Below are positions 16,333 to 24,889 of a DNA stretch of 64,000 nucleotides, in pieces. The stretch comes from ATM1 sp003577165 (lineage in GTDB: Bacteria > Armatimonadota > Fimbriimonadia > Fimbriimonadales > ATM1), in the NCBI GenBank assembly GCA_030263715.1, contig SZPM01000010.1, positions 1 through 64,000 on the forward strand, written 5' to 3'. The notes under the pieces are model-generated. The model did not search any database. It was not told where the DNA came from and saw nothing but the letters and a program-made list of their open reading frames with translations. The translations under genes and the position numbers were made by a program. Each line of letters begins with the position of its first letter. The stretch's first letter is position 1.

Positions 16333-17718
16333 GTGTCGGGAGTCGAGGTCCTCGCAAGCGCAACCCGGAGCACGCCCTGGGAGGGACGACTTTGGCTCGT
16401 CGGCGGATATGTTCGCGATGCGCTTCTTGGACTGCCGCTTCCCGAAGACGTGGACATCGTCCTGGAAACGGATGCGCTGGAACTCGCGAATTATCTTTAT
16501 GAGCATCGCATCTCACGAATAGCGCCCGTAACCTATCCGAGATTCGGAACTGCGCTGGTCATCATCGGAGGATCGAAGGTGGAACTCGCGACCGCACGAC
16601 GCGAGAGTTATCCTCGTGAGAGCAGAAAGCCGTTCGTCGAACCTGCGACGCTCCGCGAAGACGCGCTCCGTCGCGACTTCACCATCAATGCGATCCTCAA
16701 AAACCTTCACACAGAAGAGGTCTGCGACATCCTGGGAATGGGTCTGCAGGACCTGGATCAAAGACTGCTGCGAACTCCACAGGAGCCTGCGAAGACGTTC
16801 AGCGAAGATCCGCTGCGCATGCTGCGCGCCGTTAGATTTCGACATCGATTTGGTTTGAAACCAGTCAGCGGTTTGTGGGGCGCCATCCGCAGCGAGACCC
16901 AGCGCCTTTCGATCATCAGCATGGAGAGAATTCGTGATGAATTCACGAAGATGCTCTGCCAGGAGTCGGCTGCTGCCGCGATGCAGGATCTCCTGGACCT
17001 CGGGCTCTTAGAACTGTTTGCGCCCGAACTTGCGGCGATGCAGGGAGTGGAGCAAGGCGGCTACCACGAGAAGGACGTCTGGGAACACTCCATGGAAGTC
17101 TTGGACAATGCGGCAAGACTCGACATCGGCGACGAGCAGGAGAGATTGAGGATTACCCTCGCTGCGCTGCTACACGATGTGGGCAAGCCCGGCACGAAGA
17201 CGACTGACGAATCAGGACGTGCACGATTCTTCGGGCATGAGAGGGTGGGGGCCGAGATCGCAGACACGGTTCTTAGAAGACTGCGGTTCCCGTTGTCCGT
17301 CAGCCGAGACGTCGTCGCCCTCGTGAGAAACCACATGAGGCTCGGTTCCATGCCGGTATTCACACCGGCCGCCGCGCGTCGCCTCAAGCGAGACATGGCG
17401 GATGCGACGGACACGCTACTGACCTTGTGCGAATGCGATGCAAGGGCTGTCGGGAGGATTGAGAAGGGAATCGACTTCGAGTCCATTCGCGCCCTTCTTG
17501 CGCAAGTGGAAGTCGAAACGCAGGACCGAGGCTTCCAATCTCCGCTCACGGGCGAGGAGATCATGGAGGTCGCGCAGATCGAATCGGGCCCTGAAGTCGG
17601 CCGACTCAAGTCCCTTCTCGTTGAGGCGGTTCTGGACGGCAGGATCCCGGCTGGCGACAAGGCCGCTGCCAAGTCCCTCTTGTTGGACGTGATGCATAAG
17701 AAGCCGCCGAACGGGTGA
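16333..17718 (+). CDS. CCA-adding enzyme / poly(A) polymerase family with HD domain
   Basis: Class II nucleotidyltransferase that completes or repairs tRNA 3' CCA ends. 461 aa: LVGGYVRDALLG at ~22-33, the catalytic carboxylates in EDVDIV, RRDFTINAIL near 114, and the RNA-binding neck with FSEDPLRMLRAVRF near 155. A C-terminal HD domain follows (LLHDVGKPGTK, then GHERVGAEIA and VRNHMRL), found in many bacterial CCA enzymes where it gives phosphatase/phosphodiesterase activity. CCA versus A-adding or poly(A) specificity is not certain. The start is GTG 16333. Confidence 0.88.
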   Translation: MSGVEVLASATRSTPWEGRLWLVGGYVRDALLGLPLPEDVDIVLETDALELANYLYEHRISRIAPVTYPRFGTALVIIGGSKVELATARRESYPRESRKPFVEPATLREDALRRDFTINAILKNLHTEEVCDILGMGLQDLDQRLLRTPQEPAKTFSEDPLRMLRAVRFRHRFGLKPVSGLWGAIRSETQRLSIISMERIRDEFTKMLCQESAAAAMQDLLDLGLLELFAPELAAMQGVEQGGYHEKDVWEHSMEVLDNAARLDIGDEQERLRITLAALLHDVGKPGTKTTDESGRARFFGHERVGAEIADTVLRRLRFPLSVSRDVVALVRNHMRLGSMPVFTPAAARRLKRDMADATDTLLTLCECDARAVGRIEKGIDFESIRALLAQVEVETQDRGFQSPLTGEEIMEVAQIESGPEVGRLKSLLVEAVLDGRIPAGDKAAAKSLLLDVMHKKPPNG

Positions 17719-17783
17719 ACATCCGGCCCCGCTTCGCGTATCAACGTGCATCTTGCCTTTGAAAGAAGGTGAAGGAGGCACGA

Positions 17784-18134
17784 ATGAATCGAAGTTTTTG
17801 GATCGGCGCAGTCGCGTGCGCAGTCGTTACCGTTCCTTTGAGTTGGGCCATCGCGCAGGGACCGGGTCCGGGCGGACCTCCTCCCGGCGGCCAAGGCGGC
17901 CCACCTCCGGGCGGCCAAGGTCAGCCCCCGTTCCCTGGGCAGGGTCCCAGAGGGCCGATGATGGGTGGCGGCGGCGGAGTCGCGATGCAGATCGAGGGTG
18001 CGTACATCTACGTGGTAAGCGGCAACCAGATCTTCAAGATCGAGAAGAACGACCTGAAGATCGCCGGCAAAGCCGAACTGCCCGGACCGAGGCCGCCGCA
18101 GCAGGGCGGACCGCCGCCTCCCTCCGAAAAGTAG
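17784..18134 (+). CDS. small secreted Gly/Pro-rich protein
   Basis: 116 aa with an N-terminal signal peptide (MNRSFWIGAVACAVVTVPLS then WAIAQG). The mature part opens with Pro-Gly-Gln-rich repeats (residues ~27-70, units like GGPPPGGQG), followed by a short structured stretch IEGAYIYVVSGNQIFKIEK and another Pro-rich tail. The middle looks like one propeller-type strand motif (YIYVVSGNQIFKI). The start is ATG 17784, with GGAGG 5 bases upstream; an in-frame GTG at 17769 is less likely. Family unknown; envelope-located by inference. Confidence 0.72.
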   Translation: MNRSFWIGAVACAVVTVPLSWAIAQGPGPGGPPPGGQGGPPPGGQGQPPFPGQGPRGPMMGGGGGVAMQIEGAYIYVVSGNQIFKIEKNDLKIAGKAELPGPRPPQQGGPPPPSEK

Positions 18135-18186
18135 CACGCGTCCAAACTGAGCAGGAAACGGAGCGCGGAAGCGGAACATCCCAAGG

Positions 18187-18936
18187 GTGAACCGCTTCCG
18201 CGTCGCTTTGCAACTCTATACGATTCGCTCCGAAACCGCGAAAGACTTCTTGGGAGCTTGTCGTGCCGTAAAGAAGATCGGCTATGAATTCGTCGAGTTG
18301 GCAGGCTTCGGCGGCTTCGAGGCGCCAGCGCTCTCCTATCATCTTTCCGAGATCGGACTTCGCGTGTCCGGATCACATGTCGGTTTGGACGCCGTGACGG
18401 CGAACGCCACAAAGACCATCGAAGATCATCTCGCCATCGGCTGCAAAGATGTAATCGTGCCGTGGATTCCCGACGAGCGACGGAATAGCGCGAAGGCGTG
18501 GAAGGAAACGGGCAACCTATTGGAAGAAGCAGCGCAAAAGTTCCGTGAGTACGGGCTGCGCGTCGGATTTCACAATCACGCCGTCGAATTCCAGAAGTTC
18601 GAAGGAGCGACAGGTTGGGATCTGCTCTTTGGAGAGGCTCCGAGTTTGTGGGCGCAGGTGGACGTGTTCTGGGTTCAATACGCGGACGCCGATCCCGTCT
18701 CAGTGTTGGCAGGAGTCGCGAACCGCGTTTCCTCCATTCATGCGAAGGACATGGCGGCCGACAAGAAGGACATCGAGTTTGGTCTCGGTGTCATCGATTG
18801 GAAGCCTGTGCTCGCCCAGTGCGAGAAAAGCGGGGTGGAAACGCTCGTCGTTGAGATGGACGACCCGAAAATGGCGCCCTTAGAGAGCGCGAGGGTGTCG
18901 TACGAAAACCTCCAGCGTCTGCTGAAGGGCGGCTAA
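18187..18936 (+). CDS. sugar phosphate isomerase/epimerase (AP endonuclease 2-like TIM barrel)
   Basis: 249-aa xylose-isomerase-like barrel. Typical pieces: ALQLYTIRSE at the first strand, YEFVELAGFGGF, GLRVGFHNHAVEF, WAQVDVFWV, VSSIHAKDM and TLVVEMD, where His, Glu and Asp at strand ends would bind a divalent metal. Members include IolE, hydroxypyruvate isomerase and 3-dehydroshikimate dehydratase; the substrate is not assignable. The start is GTG 18187. It converges with the class V aminotransferase gene, overlapping it by four bases. Confidence 0.85.
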   Translation: MNRFRVALQLYTIRSETAKDFLGACRAVKKIGYEFVELAGFGGFEAPALSYHLSEIGLRVSGSHVGLDAVTANATKTIEDHLAIGCKDVIVPWIPDERRNSAKAWKETGNLLEEAAQKFREYGLRVGFHNHAVEFQKFEGATGWDLLFGEAPSLWAQVDVFWVQYADADPVSVLAGVANRVSSIHAKDMAADKKDIEFGLGVIDWKPVLAQCEKSGVETLVVEMDDPKMAPLESARVSYENLQRLLKGG

Positions 18937-20207
18937 GCGATTCCCTTTGTCGCAGCGATCACCATCGCGTCGGAGAAGCGTCGAATCTCCTCAAGCGTTG
19001 TGTACACGTTCGGCGTCACCCGAATGCCTGTGAACTGGTCATGGTTGATCGCTGTGACGAAGATGCGGTGCTTTTCCCACAGCCAATTGGCCAAGTCCTC
19101 GGTCTTGATTCCTGAAATCTCGACCGTCGTCAGCCCGCAGGAATGCTCGGCCGCAAGGTTCGTATGGAATCGCACAGAAGGAATGCCGAGCAGCGGCTCG
19201 GTCCAAATCGATCGAAGGTAGCGCAGTCGAGCGGCCTTCCTCTCCGCGCCGATCATCTCATGAAATGCGAGCGCTTCGGCGATCGCGTTGTGGTTCGCTG
19301 CCGGGTGCGTGCCGATCTCTTCGAACTTGCGGACGTTTGCCGTACTCTCCGCTGGCGCGGCCATCAAGGGCCAGAGCGAAGAGATCTTCTCCTTCTTAAC
19401 GTAGAGCATTCCCGTTCCCACCGGCGCCATGAGCCACTTGTGGAGCGACGTGCCGTAGTACTCGCAATCCAGATCATCACGACTGAAGGGAAACTGCGCG
19501 AACGCGTGCGCGCCGTCCACGATCACGGGTATTCCGCGCGCGCGGCACATCGCGACAATTCGCCGAACCGGGAGAATCTGACCGTTCAGAAAGATCACAT
19601 GGCAGACGAGGACGAGTTTCGTCCGCGAAGTGATCGCGCGCTCGATCGCCTCGACGATTTCGATCTGGGAGGTCGGACGATGGGGAATCTTGGCCTGCAC
19701 CATCTTGATCCCATCTCGCTTCTCGCGCTGTTGAATCGTCGTGATCATGCGCGGGTAGTCGAGGGTCGTCGTCAGAATCTCGTCGCCGGGTCCCAAGTCG
19801 AAACCGAAGAGACAGGTTTCGAGCGCTTCGCTCGCGTTGCGAGTGATTGCGACTTCCTCGGCGTCACAGGCGAACGCTTTGGCGAGGCCTCGGCGCACCG
19901 AGTCAATCTCCGTTTCAAGATGCCGCCACATGTAGAAACTGGGCGCCTGATTGGAGTACTCGAGCATGCGCCGGAGCGCATCCTGCACCACGCGAGGCGA
20001 AGGACAGACTCCGCCGTTGTTGAGGTTCACCATCGTCCGGTCGAGGGTGAACGCCTGTTGAATTTGTGCCCAGAACGCTTCGTCTTCCGCGATGCCTTTG
20101 GGGGAGGACCGCACGTTCGCCACTAATCTTTCGACGACTCGAAGGGTGTCGTCCTTGAACGCGATCGCTGCACCCAGCCCTGCCAGCATTTCCCTTCGGG
20201 TGATCAT
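18933..20207 (-). CDS. class V aminotransferase family protein (isopenicillin N epimerase-like)
   Basis: 424-aa PLP enzyme of fold type I. The N-terminus MITRREMLAGLGAAIAF looks like a shortened Tat-type signal (Arg-Arg followed by a weak hydrophobic stretch). Class V features: VNLNNGGVCPSP, ITRNASEAL, VIVDGAHAFAQFPF with the cofactor Asp, and the PLP lysine in SLHKWLMAPVGTGML. Relatives include isopenicillin-N epimerase-like and cysteine desulfurase-like enzymes. Substrate unknown; there are no sulfur-mobilisation genes nearby. Export is an inference from the Arg-Arg start and should be treated with caution. Confidence 0.85.
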   Translation of the reverse strand: MITRREMLAGLGAAIAFKDDTLRVVERLVANVRSSPKGIAEDEAFWAQIQQAFTLDRTMVNLNNGGVCPSPRVVQDALRRMLEYSNQAPSFYMWRHLETEIDSVRRGLAKAFACDAEEVAITRNASEALETCLFGFDLGPGDEILTTTLDYPRMITTIQQREKRDGIKMVQAKIPHRPTSQIEIVEAIERAITSRTKLVLVCHVIFLNGQILPVRRIVAMCRARGIPVIVDGAHAFAQFPFSRDDLDCEYYGTSLHKWLMAPVGTGMLYVKKEKISSLWPLMAAPAESTANVRKFEEIGTHPAANHNAIAEALAFHEMIGAERKAARLRYLRSIWTEPLLGIPSVRFHTNLAAEHSCGLTTVEISGIKTEDLANWLWEKHRIFVTAINHDQFTGIRVTPNVYTTLEEIRRFSDAMVIAATKGIA

Positions 20208-20251
20208 GCGGCGAAGTTCGGGTCGCTCTCGGAGTTCTCCTTCACAAAGAT

Positions 20252-20282
20252 GATAGGCGGAAGCACGAAGCTCCCGCCTATC
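20252..20282 (-). terminator. hairpin, probable terminator of the TEGG-repeat lipoprotein gene
   Basis: Thirteen-base arms (20252-20264 and 20270-20282, GATAGGCGG.. type) pair with one mismatch around a 5-base loop. On the minus strand the stem is followed by ATCTTTGTG, a weak U-rich tract. It lies between the lipoprotein stop and the aminotransferase start, which suits a (leaky) terminator. Confidence 0.55.
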
Positions 20283-20325
20283 TCGTCATGCCGGGTTGCC
20301 CCGGCGATTGGGTTAGACGAGGTGA

Positions 20326-20649
20326 TTAGCCGCCGCCGGACGCGCCACCCTCAGTGGCTCCGCCCTCAGCGCCGCCCTCGGCTCCGCCCTCGGCGCCGCC
20401 TTCGGCTCCGCCTTCGGTGCCACCCTCGGTTCCGCCTTCGGCGCCGCCTTCGGTGCCGCCCTCAGTGCCGCCCGACATAGCTCCGCCGTCAGTCGCTTCG
20501 CCATCGGTCGGGGTCGGCTGGGCGCCGCCTTCGGTCGTCGAGGCTCCGCCGTCAGTCGGCGCAGGCTCTTCAGCCTTGTTGCACGCCACGAGAGCGTATG
20601 AGGCCACGAGAAGAGCACCGGCCAACAGTGCAAACAGTTTCTTGCTCAT
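20326..20649 (-). CDS. lipoprotein with TEGG/AEGG tetrapeptide repeats
   Basis: 107 aa. Lipoprotein signal peptide with lipobox LVAC and lipidated Cys23, so it is membrane-anchored outside the cytoplasm. The mature part has no globular segment: a Glu/Ala/Pro/Thr linker (24-61), nine consecutive (T/A)EGG units at 62-97, then ATEGGASGGG. Such tails are flexible, acidic and glycine-rich. Function unknown; a surface spacer or calcium- or metal-associating tail is conceivable. The Shine-Dalgarno AGGAGGT lies 11 bases before ATG 20649, inside the loop of a small hairpin. Confidence 0.72.
   Translation of the reverse strand: MSKKLFALLAGALLVASYALVACNKAEEPAPTDGGASTTEGGAQPTPTDGEATDGGAMSGGTEGGTEGGAEGGTEGGTEGGAEGGAEGGAEGGAEGGATEGGASGGG
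20359..20466 (-). repeat. nine tandem 12-bp units encoding (T/A)EGG
   Basis: 108 bp encodes nine uninterrupted tetrapeptides in the order T,T,A,T,T,A,A,A,A followed by EGG. Units differ mainly at one base that switches Thr and Ala codons and at third positions. The array is likely to change length by slippage. Confidence 0.85.
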
Positions 20650-20656
20650 CTTGAAA

Positions 20657-20675
20657 AAACACCTCCTGAGTGTTT
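20657..20675 (-). promoter_or_regulatory. small hairpin presenting the Shine-Dalgarno in its loop
   Basis: Arms AAACAC and GTGTTT (6 bp) flank a 7-base loop TCAGGAG on the minus strand, just before the TEGG-repeat lipoprotein ATG at 20649. A second inverted repeat (CTCCCA/TGGGAG, 20681-20695) lies directly upstream. A translational control role is possible but unproven. Confidence 0.35.
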
Positions 20676-20795
20676 GACCACTCCCATTCTGGGAGCGGCA
20701 TATCTGATTACGCCCGCTGAGCGATGGCCCGTTTCATGGCCAAGTCGGGCACAACCCGGGATTATGGACGAAACACGGGCCCGTGCGGATGCAGG

Positions 20796-21140
20796 CTATC
20801 GCTTGACCGCGTACTTGTCGGGCGTCCGGGCGAACTCGTCCGGGCAGGCTGGGCTGCAGAAGTAGTACCGAAGTCCCTTGTAGTCGGCCCACCCGGCTGC
20901 CTTTGACAAGTCCGGGATACGCTTGCCGGTCACAGGGCAAACGACTTCGCCGCTCTCGTTCCTCAGGGTCGGCTGCGCTGGAAGCCGCGGCGTCGTCGGC
21001 TCCACCGGAGTCTCAGGCGCAGACTTTCGTGGCTTCTCGCTGACCTCCTGTTTCGGCGGTTCAGACCCGCCGCAAGAGACCAAGAGGAGAAGGGAGGCAG
21101 CAAGGGCGACGCTCAGGGATTGAGTTTCTTTCCTAACCAT
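20796..21140 (-). CDS. lipoprotein with YHS-like metal-binding domain
   Basis: 114 aa. Lipobox LLVSC with Cys near residue 23, then a Pro/Glu/Thr linker to ~55. The C-terminal part reads VVCPVTGKRI, then YKGLRYYFCSPACPDEFARTPDKYA, which is the YHS-domain pattern (Cys-Pro-x-Thr-Gly, then YYFCSxxCxxxF) found in copper- or heavy-metal-linked proteins. Three Cys are placed for metal binding. It is therefore probably an envelope-anchored metal sensor or chaperone. Its start region overlaps the end of the upstream GNAT gene by 28 bases, suggesting co-transcription. Confidence 0.82.
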   Translation of the reverse strand: MVRKETQSLSVALAASLLLLVSCGGSEPPKQEVSEKPRKSAPETPVEPTTPRLPAQPTLRNESGEVVCPVTGKRIPDLSKAAGWADYKGLRYYFCSPACPDEFARTPDKYAVKR

Positions 21141-21676
21141 AGGACGACGGCCTTATTTTGCACGTCCTGATTCGACCGCGCAGACGTGTTGAGTCCCCAG
21201 AACTCATACCCCTGCTTCCGGAGGAATTGAATCCCTGGATCGTTGCAACTCAACGCCTCAATGAAAACCCCGCGGCTGCGGAAGTGTCGGGCTGCCTGCT
21301 CCACCGTCGCGAGAAGTCGGGCTCCGATGCCGCGACGTCTCTGCTCCCGCTTCACGACGAGGTTCCAGACCCGGACGAGATTGCGATGTTGTTCGAGAGT
21401 CGTCTCCGCATACCCAACCGGCTCACCGCGAATCATCGCGACGTAGCCCCTTGGGTCCTGGAGCCAGGGCTGGAACGGCCGAAGGATTTCTCCAGACTTC
21501 AGCGTCTTGGCCAAGGGGCGCCGGATGAGGGTCCAGGCGAAGCCGGCGGCCGTTTCTCTTGCCTCCACGTCGTAGACGAATTCCGACTCGAAGTCGGCCC
21601 GCAAGAGATCGGGAAGAGAGGAGACGAGGTCATCGCCGGGCGAAAGCGTACGAATTACGACCTCGTGCGCATCCAC
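21113..21676 (-). CDS. GNAT family N-acetyltransferase
   Basis: 187 aa from GTG 21676. GNAT core: YVAMIRGEPVGYAETTL (strands 3-4), VWNLVVKREQRRRGIGARLL (motif A with the Arg/Gly acetyl-CoA loop) and FIEALSCNDPGIQFLRKQGYEFWG (motif B). The frame is open upstream to 21805, but that part would overlap the divergent protease gene, so I use GTG 21676. The N-terminal ~75 residues precede the usual core and may form a substrate-binding lid. Substrate unknown. Confidence 0.78.
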   Translation of the reverse strand: MDAHEVVIRTLSPGDDLVSSLPDLLRADFESEFVYDVEARETAAGFAWTLIRRPLAKTLKSGEILRPFQPWLQDPRGYVAMIRGEPVGYAETTLEQHRNLVRVWNLVVKREQRRRGIGARLLATVEQAARHFRSRGVFIEALSCNDPGIQFLRKQGYEFWGLNTSARSNQDVQNKAVVLWLGKKLNP

Positions 21677-21727
21677 ATTCGGGATGGACGAACGCCGAGC
21701 GGGGAACGTGTCGGCCCAGCCTCGCGG

Positions 21728-21746
21728 TAATCTCCCATTCGGAGGG
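21728..21746 (+). promoter_or_regulatory. -10-like box and strong RBS for the tricorn-like protease
   Basis: TAATCT at 21728-21733, then GGAGGG at 21741-21746, 4 bases before ATG 21751. This decides the start: the frame is open back to 21559, but the signal peptide begins at this ATG. Confidence 0.55.
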
Positions 21747-21750
21747 TTCA

Positions 21751-24700
21751 ATGAGGTTCTGCTTCGTTTCCATTGCGGCGTTGCTAACGGTGTCAGCCGC
21801 AGCACAGATCGGTGTTCCTGAGTCGAAGAGCATTGTGGGTGTGCGCAGGCCCGCGCTCAGTCCCGACGGATCTTTGGTTGCCTTTCAATACCGCGGAGAC
21901 ATCTTCGTCGTCGATGCTCAAGGCGGCACAGCGCGCCAAGTGACCAATCACGTCGAACTCGACACGAATCCGATCTGGAGTCCGGATGGCAAGTGGATCG
22001 CGTTCTCGAGCGATCGCAACGGCAACTACGACGTCTTTGCAATTCCCGTAGATGGCGGGGAAACGAGACAACTGACCTACTCATCCGGAAACGAGATTGC
22101 AACCGACTGGTCGCCTGACGGGCGGATGATCACCTTCACAGCACGTCGTGACTCACCGTGGACTGGAATCTACGTGCTCGACGTGCAAACCCTGAAGTTC
22201 AAGCGCGTCGCCGAAGACTACCAAGGCTTTGCAAATCCCAGATTCTCACCCGACGGCAAAATGATCGTTGCTCAGCGGCACGGATTCCCGTGGACGCGGC
22301 CTCGCTACAGCGGCTCGGCCGCCGCTCAAATTTCGTTCATCGACGTCAGCTCAGGAAAGACGACCATCGTCCGCTCCAACGGATTTCAGCATCTCTGGCC
22401 GCAGTTTGCTCCGGACGGCAAGGCGGTCTACGCCGTAACAGTGGGCGAGTTGACGCCGAGTTCGCCGTGGATGAATAAGCCACCGATCACGTTCGAAGAC
22501 AGCGCGAACAAAACCCCGAACCTCTGGCTGTTCGGTTTGGACGGCAGGGGAAGGCGTGTGACGAACTCCATAGGAGAGCCGATCCGCACACCGAGCGTCA
22601 GCAGGAGCGGAGCGATCGCTTACGAACTCGGCGGCAAACTGCACATCGTCGCCAATGGAAAGGACTCCGAAATCTCGATTCGAGTTTACGCAGACCCGAA
22701 ACAGAACGCAAAGACGACGACGGTGTTGACGACCGGCGCGACGGAGGCGGTCGTCTCGCCGGACGAGAAGTCTTTCGCTTTCGTCGCAAACTCCGAAATC
22801 TGGACCGTCCCAATCGAAAAGCCTACTGGGCGAAACAAAGATGACGCACAGCGTCTCACCGAGTATCCGGGCATCGATGAGGGAATCCTCTGGTCGGCAG
22901 ATGGCAAGCAGATCTACTTCATCAGCGACCGAGACTTCAATCAGAGACTCTACGCGCTGGACGTGGAGTCCAAGAAGGTCACTTCGATCTGGATGGGAAG
23001 CGACGACGCCTTCGGCGCGCAGCTCTCCCCAGACGGCAAGAAGATCGCATTCTGGACGGCAGGCGACACAGGAGGCCTCTACGTCTATGACACGGAAGCT
23101 GCCACCCCACCGACCCTCGTGTACGCCCAGCCCGGCAGTCAGTTCTTCGGGACGAGCGCGGGGGACTTCGCGTGGTCGCCGGACAGCAAGTGGCTGGCGG
23201 TAACCGCGCAAAAGACCGGAAGCGTTTGGTGGCTTGAGATCGTGGACCTTGCAGGAAAAGCGCGCAAGGTCTCGCGGCTCAATGTGGACTACGCCAACCC
23301 TGCCTGGTCAGCCGATGGCAAATTCCTCTACTATTCGCGCGGGGGGGCAGCCGCAGGCTTCTACGCACTGCCGCTCAAACCGGAAGACACCGCGCCAGAT
23401 GAGAACGAAATGAAGTACGAGGAGCCGAAGGATCCTGTGATCGTCGAAATCGACTTCAACGAGATCTGGCGGCGTGAGAGAAGGCTGTTCACAAACCCCG
23501 TGAGCGGGAACGTCAAGTCAGACATCAAGTCAGGCAAGATCTTCTTCCTGAGCGGGAACGCCCTCATGGAGTCGAGTTACGATGGTAAGTCGGTTCGCCA
23601 ACTCACGGACAGCGTCTCGGAGTTCACGCTCGGTAAGGACGGTAAGAACATATTCGGCCTGCGCGCCGGACAGCCGTTCCGGATGACGCTCGGCGGGAAC
23701 AACCCCATCACCACCGTCACGTTCCGCGCGGAATACATCCAGAACCTCGACCTTGTACGAAAGGCTGCGTTCGTTCAGTTCTGGCGCACTTACAACCGGG
23801 CGTTCTACGATGGGAACTTCCACGGAAGAGATTGGGCGAACATCCGCACGCGCTATGAGCCGCTGATGGACGGTGTCGGTCACCGACTTGAATTCGCCGA
23901 ATTGCTCAACATGATGGTCGGCGAACTCGAAGGCTCACACAGCGAAGTGAGCGCTGCGCCAGGCGGCGTTCAAGGCCCCAGCGACGCGCACCCTGGATTC
24001 CTATTCGACTATTCGTACACGGGCCCCGGCATCCGAGTCCTCGGTACTTTTGAGCGCGCGCCCGCGACCTACGCGAAGACCGAGATCAAGCCAGGCGAAT
24101 ACGTCCTCGCGATCAACGGAGTCGACGTGACCCTCGACGAGCGTCTCTGGGACGTTCTCCGGAATCAGAGCGGACGCGACTTAGTGTTGACGGTCAATTC
24201 GACGCCGTCGAAAACCGGCGCTCGCCAAGTCAAATATGGCGCACTCTCGTCGGGCTCGTTCTCGCAATTGAGATACGAACAATGGGTAGTGCGCAACCGG
24301 AAATCCGTCGAAGCGGCTTCGAACAGCCGGTTTGGTTACGTTCACATCGCCGGCATGGGTGGGGGCGACAGAACTCGCTTCGAAGAGGAGTTCTGGGAAG
24401 AAGCCAACGGCAAAGCCGCAATGGTCATCGACGTCCGGTTCAACGGCGGAGGCAACATCGCGGACTCGCTGGTGGATTGGCTGGAGCGCAAGCCACACGG
24501 CTACTACAAGACGCGAGATTCGCACATTGAAACTGCGCCGAGCGATCGCGTGTGGGATAAGCCCATCGTGGTCCTCCACAACGAAAACAGCTTCTCGAAC
24601 GCGGAGATGTTTCCATACTCGATGCGGCAGCGTGGGCTCGCGACGCTCATCGGAATGCCGACACCGGGCTACGTCATCTGGACATGGGGAGGCAGCCTCG

Positions 24701-24885
24701 TAGACGGTACGCGAATCCGTCTGCCCATGGGCGCTGTTTGGCGGCTCGACGGCAGTCCGATGGAGAACTTGGGACAGAAACCCGACATCGAGGTCCCGTG
24801 GCCGAACGAGGACTACATGGCCGGCAAAGATCCGCAGCTCGAACGGGCGATACAGGAACTCCTCAAGAAAATCGGCAGAAACTGA
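21751..24885 (+). CDS. tricorn-like S41 peptidase with TolB/PD40 propeller
   Basis: 1044 aa, exported (signal peptide to ~19). Residues ~30-640 hold many PD40 propeller blades (SPDGxxxAF, WSPDGKWIAFSSDRNGNYDV). A helical segment (~680-760) and a PDZ-like region (PGEYVLAINGVDVT, ~775-865) follow, then an S41 protease core: HIAGMGGG, DVRFNGGGN, and NENSFSNAEMF with the nucleophile Ser at 947 or 949. Order and size match bacterial tricorn-protease homologues, which degrade peptides passed through the propeller. The rhamnulokinase gene starts 5 bp after its stop. Confidence 0.9.
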   Translation: MRFCFVSIAALLTVSAAAQIGVPESKSIVGVRRPALSPDGSLVAFQYRGDIFVVDAQGGTARQVTNHVELDTNPIWSPDGKWIAFSSDRNGNYDVFAIPVDGGETRQLTYSSGNEIATDWSPDGRMITFTARRDSPWTGIYVLDVQTLKFKRVAEDYQGFANPRFSPDGKMIVAQRHGFPWTRPRYSGSAAAQISFIDVSSGKTTIVRSNGFQHLWPQFAPDGKAVYAVTVGELTPSSPWMNKPPITFEDSANKTPNLWLFGLDGRGRRVTNSIGEPIRTPSVSRSGAIAYELGGKLHIVANGKDSEISIRVYADPKQNAKTTTVLTTGATEAVVSPDEKSFAFVANSEIWTVPIEKPTGRNKDDAQRLTEYPGIDEGILWSADGKQIYFISDRDFNQRLYALDVESKKVTSIWMGSDDAFGAQLSPDGKKIAFWTAGDTGGLYVYDTEAATPPTLVYAQPGSQFFGTSAGDFAWSPDSKWLAVTAQKTGSVWWLEIVDLAGKARKVSRLNVDYANPAWSADGKFLYYSRGGAAAGFYALPLKPEDTAPDENEMKYEEPKDPVIVEIDFNEIWRRERRLFTNPVSGNVKSDIKSGKIFFLSGNALMESSYDGKSVRQLTDSVSEFTLGKDGKNIFGLRAGQPFRMTLGGNNPITTVTFRAEYIQNLDLVRKAAFVQFWRTYNRAFYDGNFHGRDWANIRTRYEPLMDGVGHRLEFAELLNMMVGELEGSHSEVSAAPGGVQGPSDAHPGFLFDYSYTGPGIRVLGTFERAPATYAKTEIKPGEYVLAINGVDVTLDERLWDVLRNQSGRDLVLTVNSTPSKTGARQVKYGALSSGSFSQLRYEQWVVRNRKSVEAASNSRFGYVHIAGMGGGDRTRFEEEFWEEANGKAAMVIDVRFNGGGNIADSLVDWLERKPHGYYKTRDSHIETAPSDRVWDKPIVVLHNENSFSNAEMFPYSMRQRGLATLIGMPTPGYVIWTWGGSLVDGTRIRLPMGAVWRLDGSPMENLGQKPDIEVPWPNEDYMAGKDPQLERAIQELLKKIGRN

Positions 24886-24889
24886 CGCA

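Noticed and set aside
20345..20480. CRISPR-like array suggested by regular 12-bp spacing
   Set aside because: Units are coding, in frame, without spacers; it is a tetrapeptide repeat.
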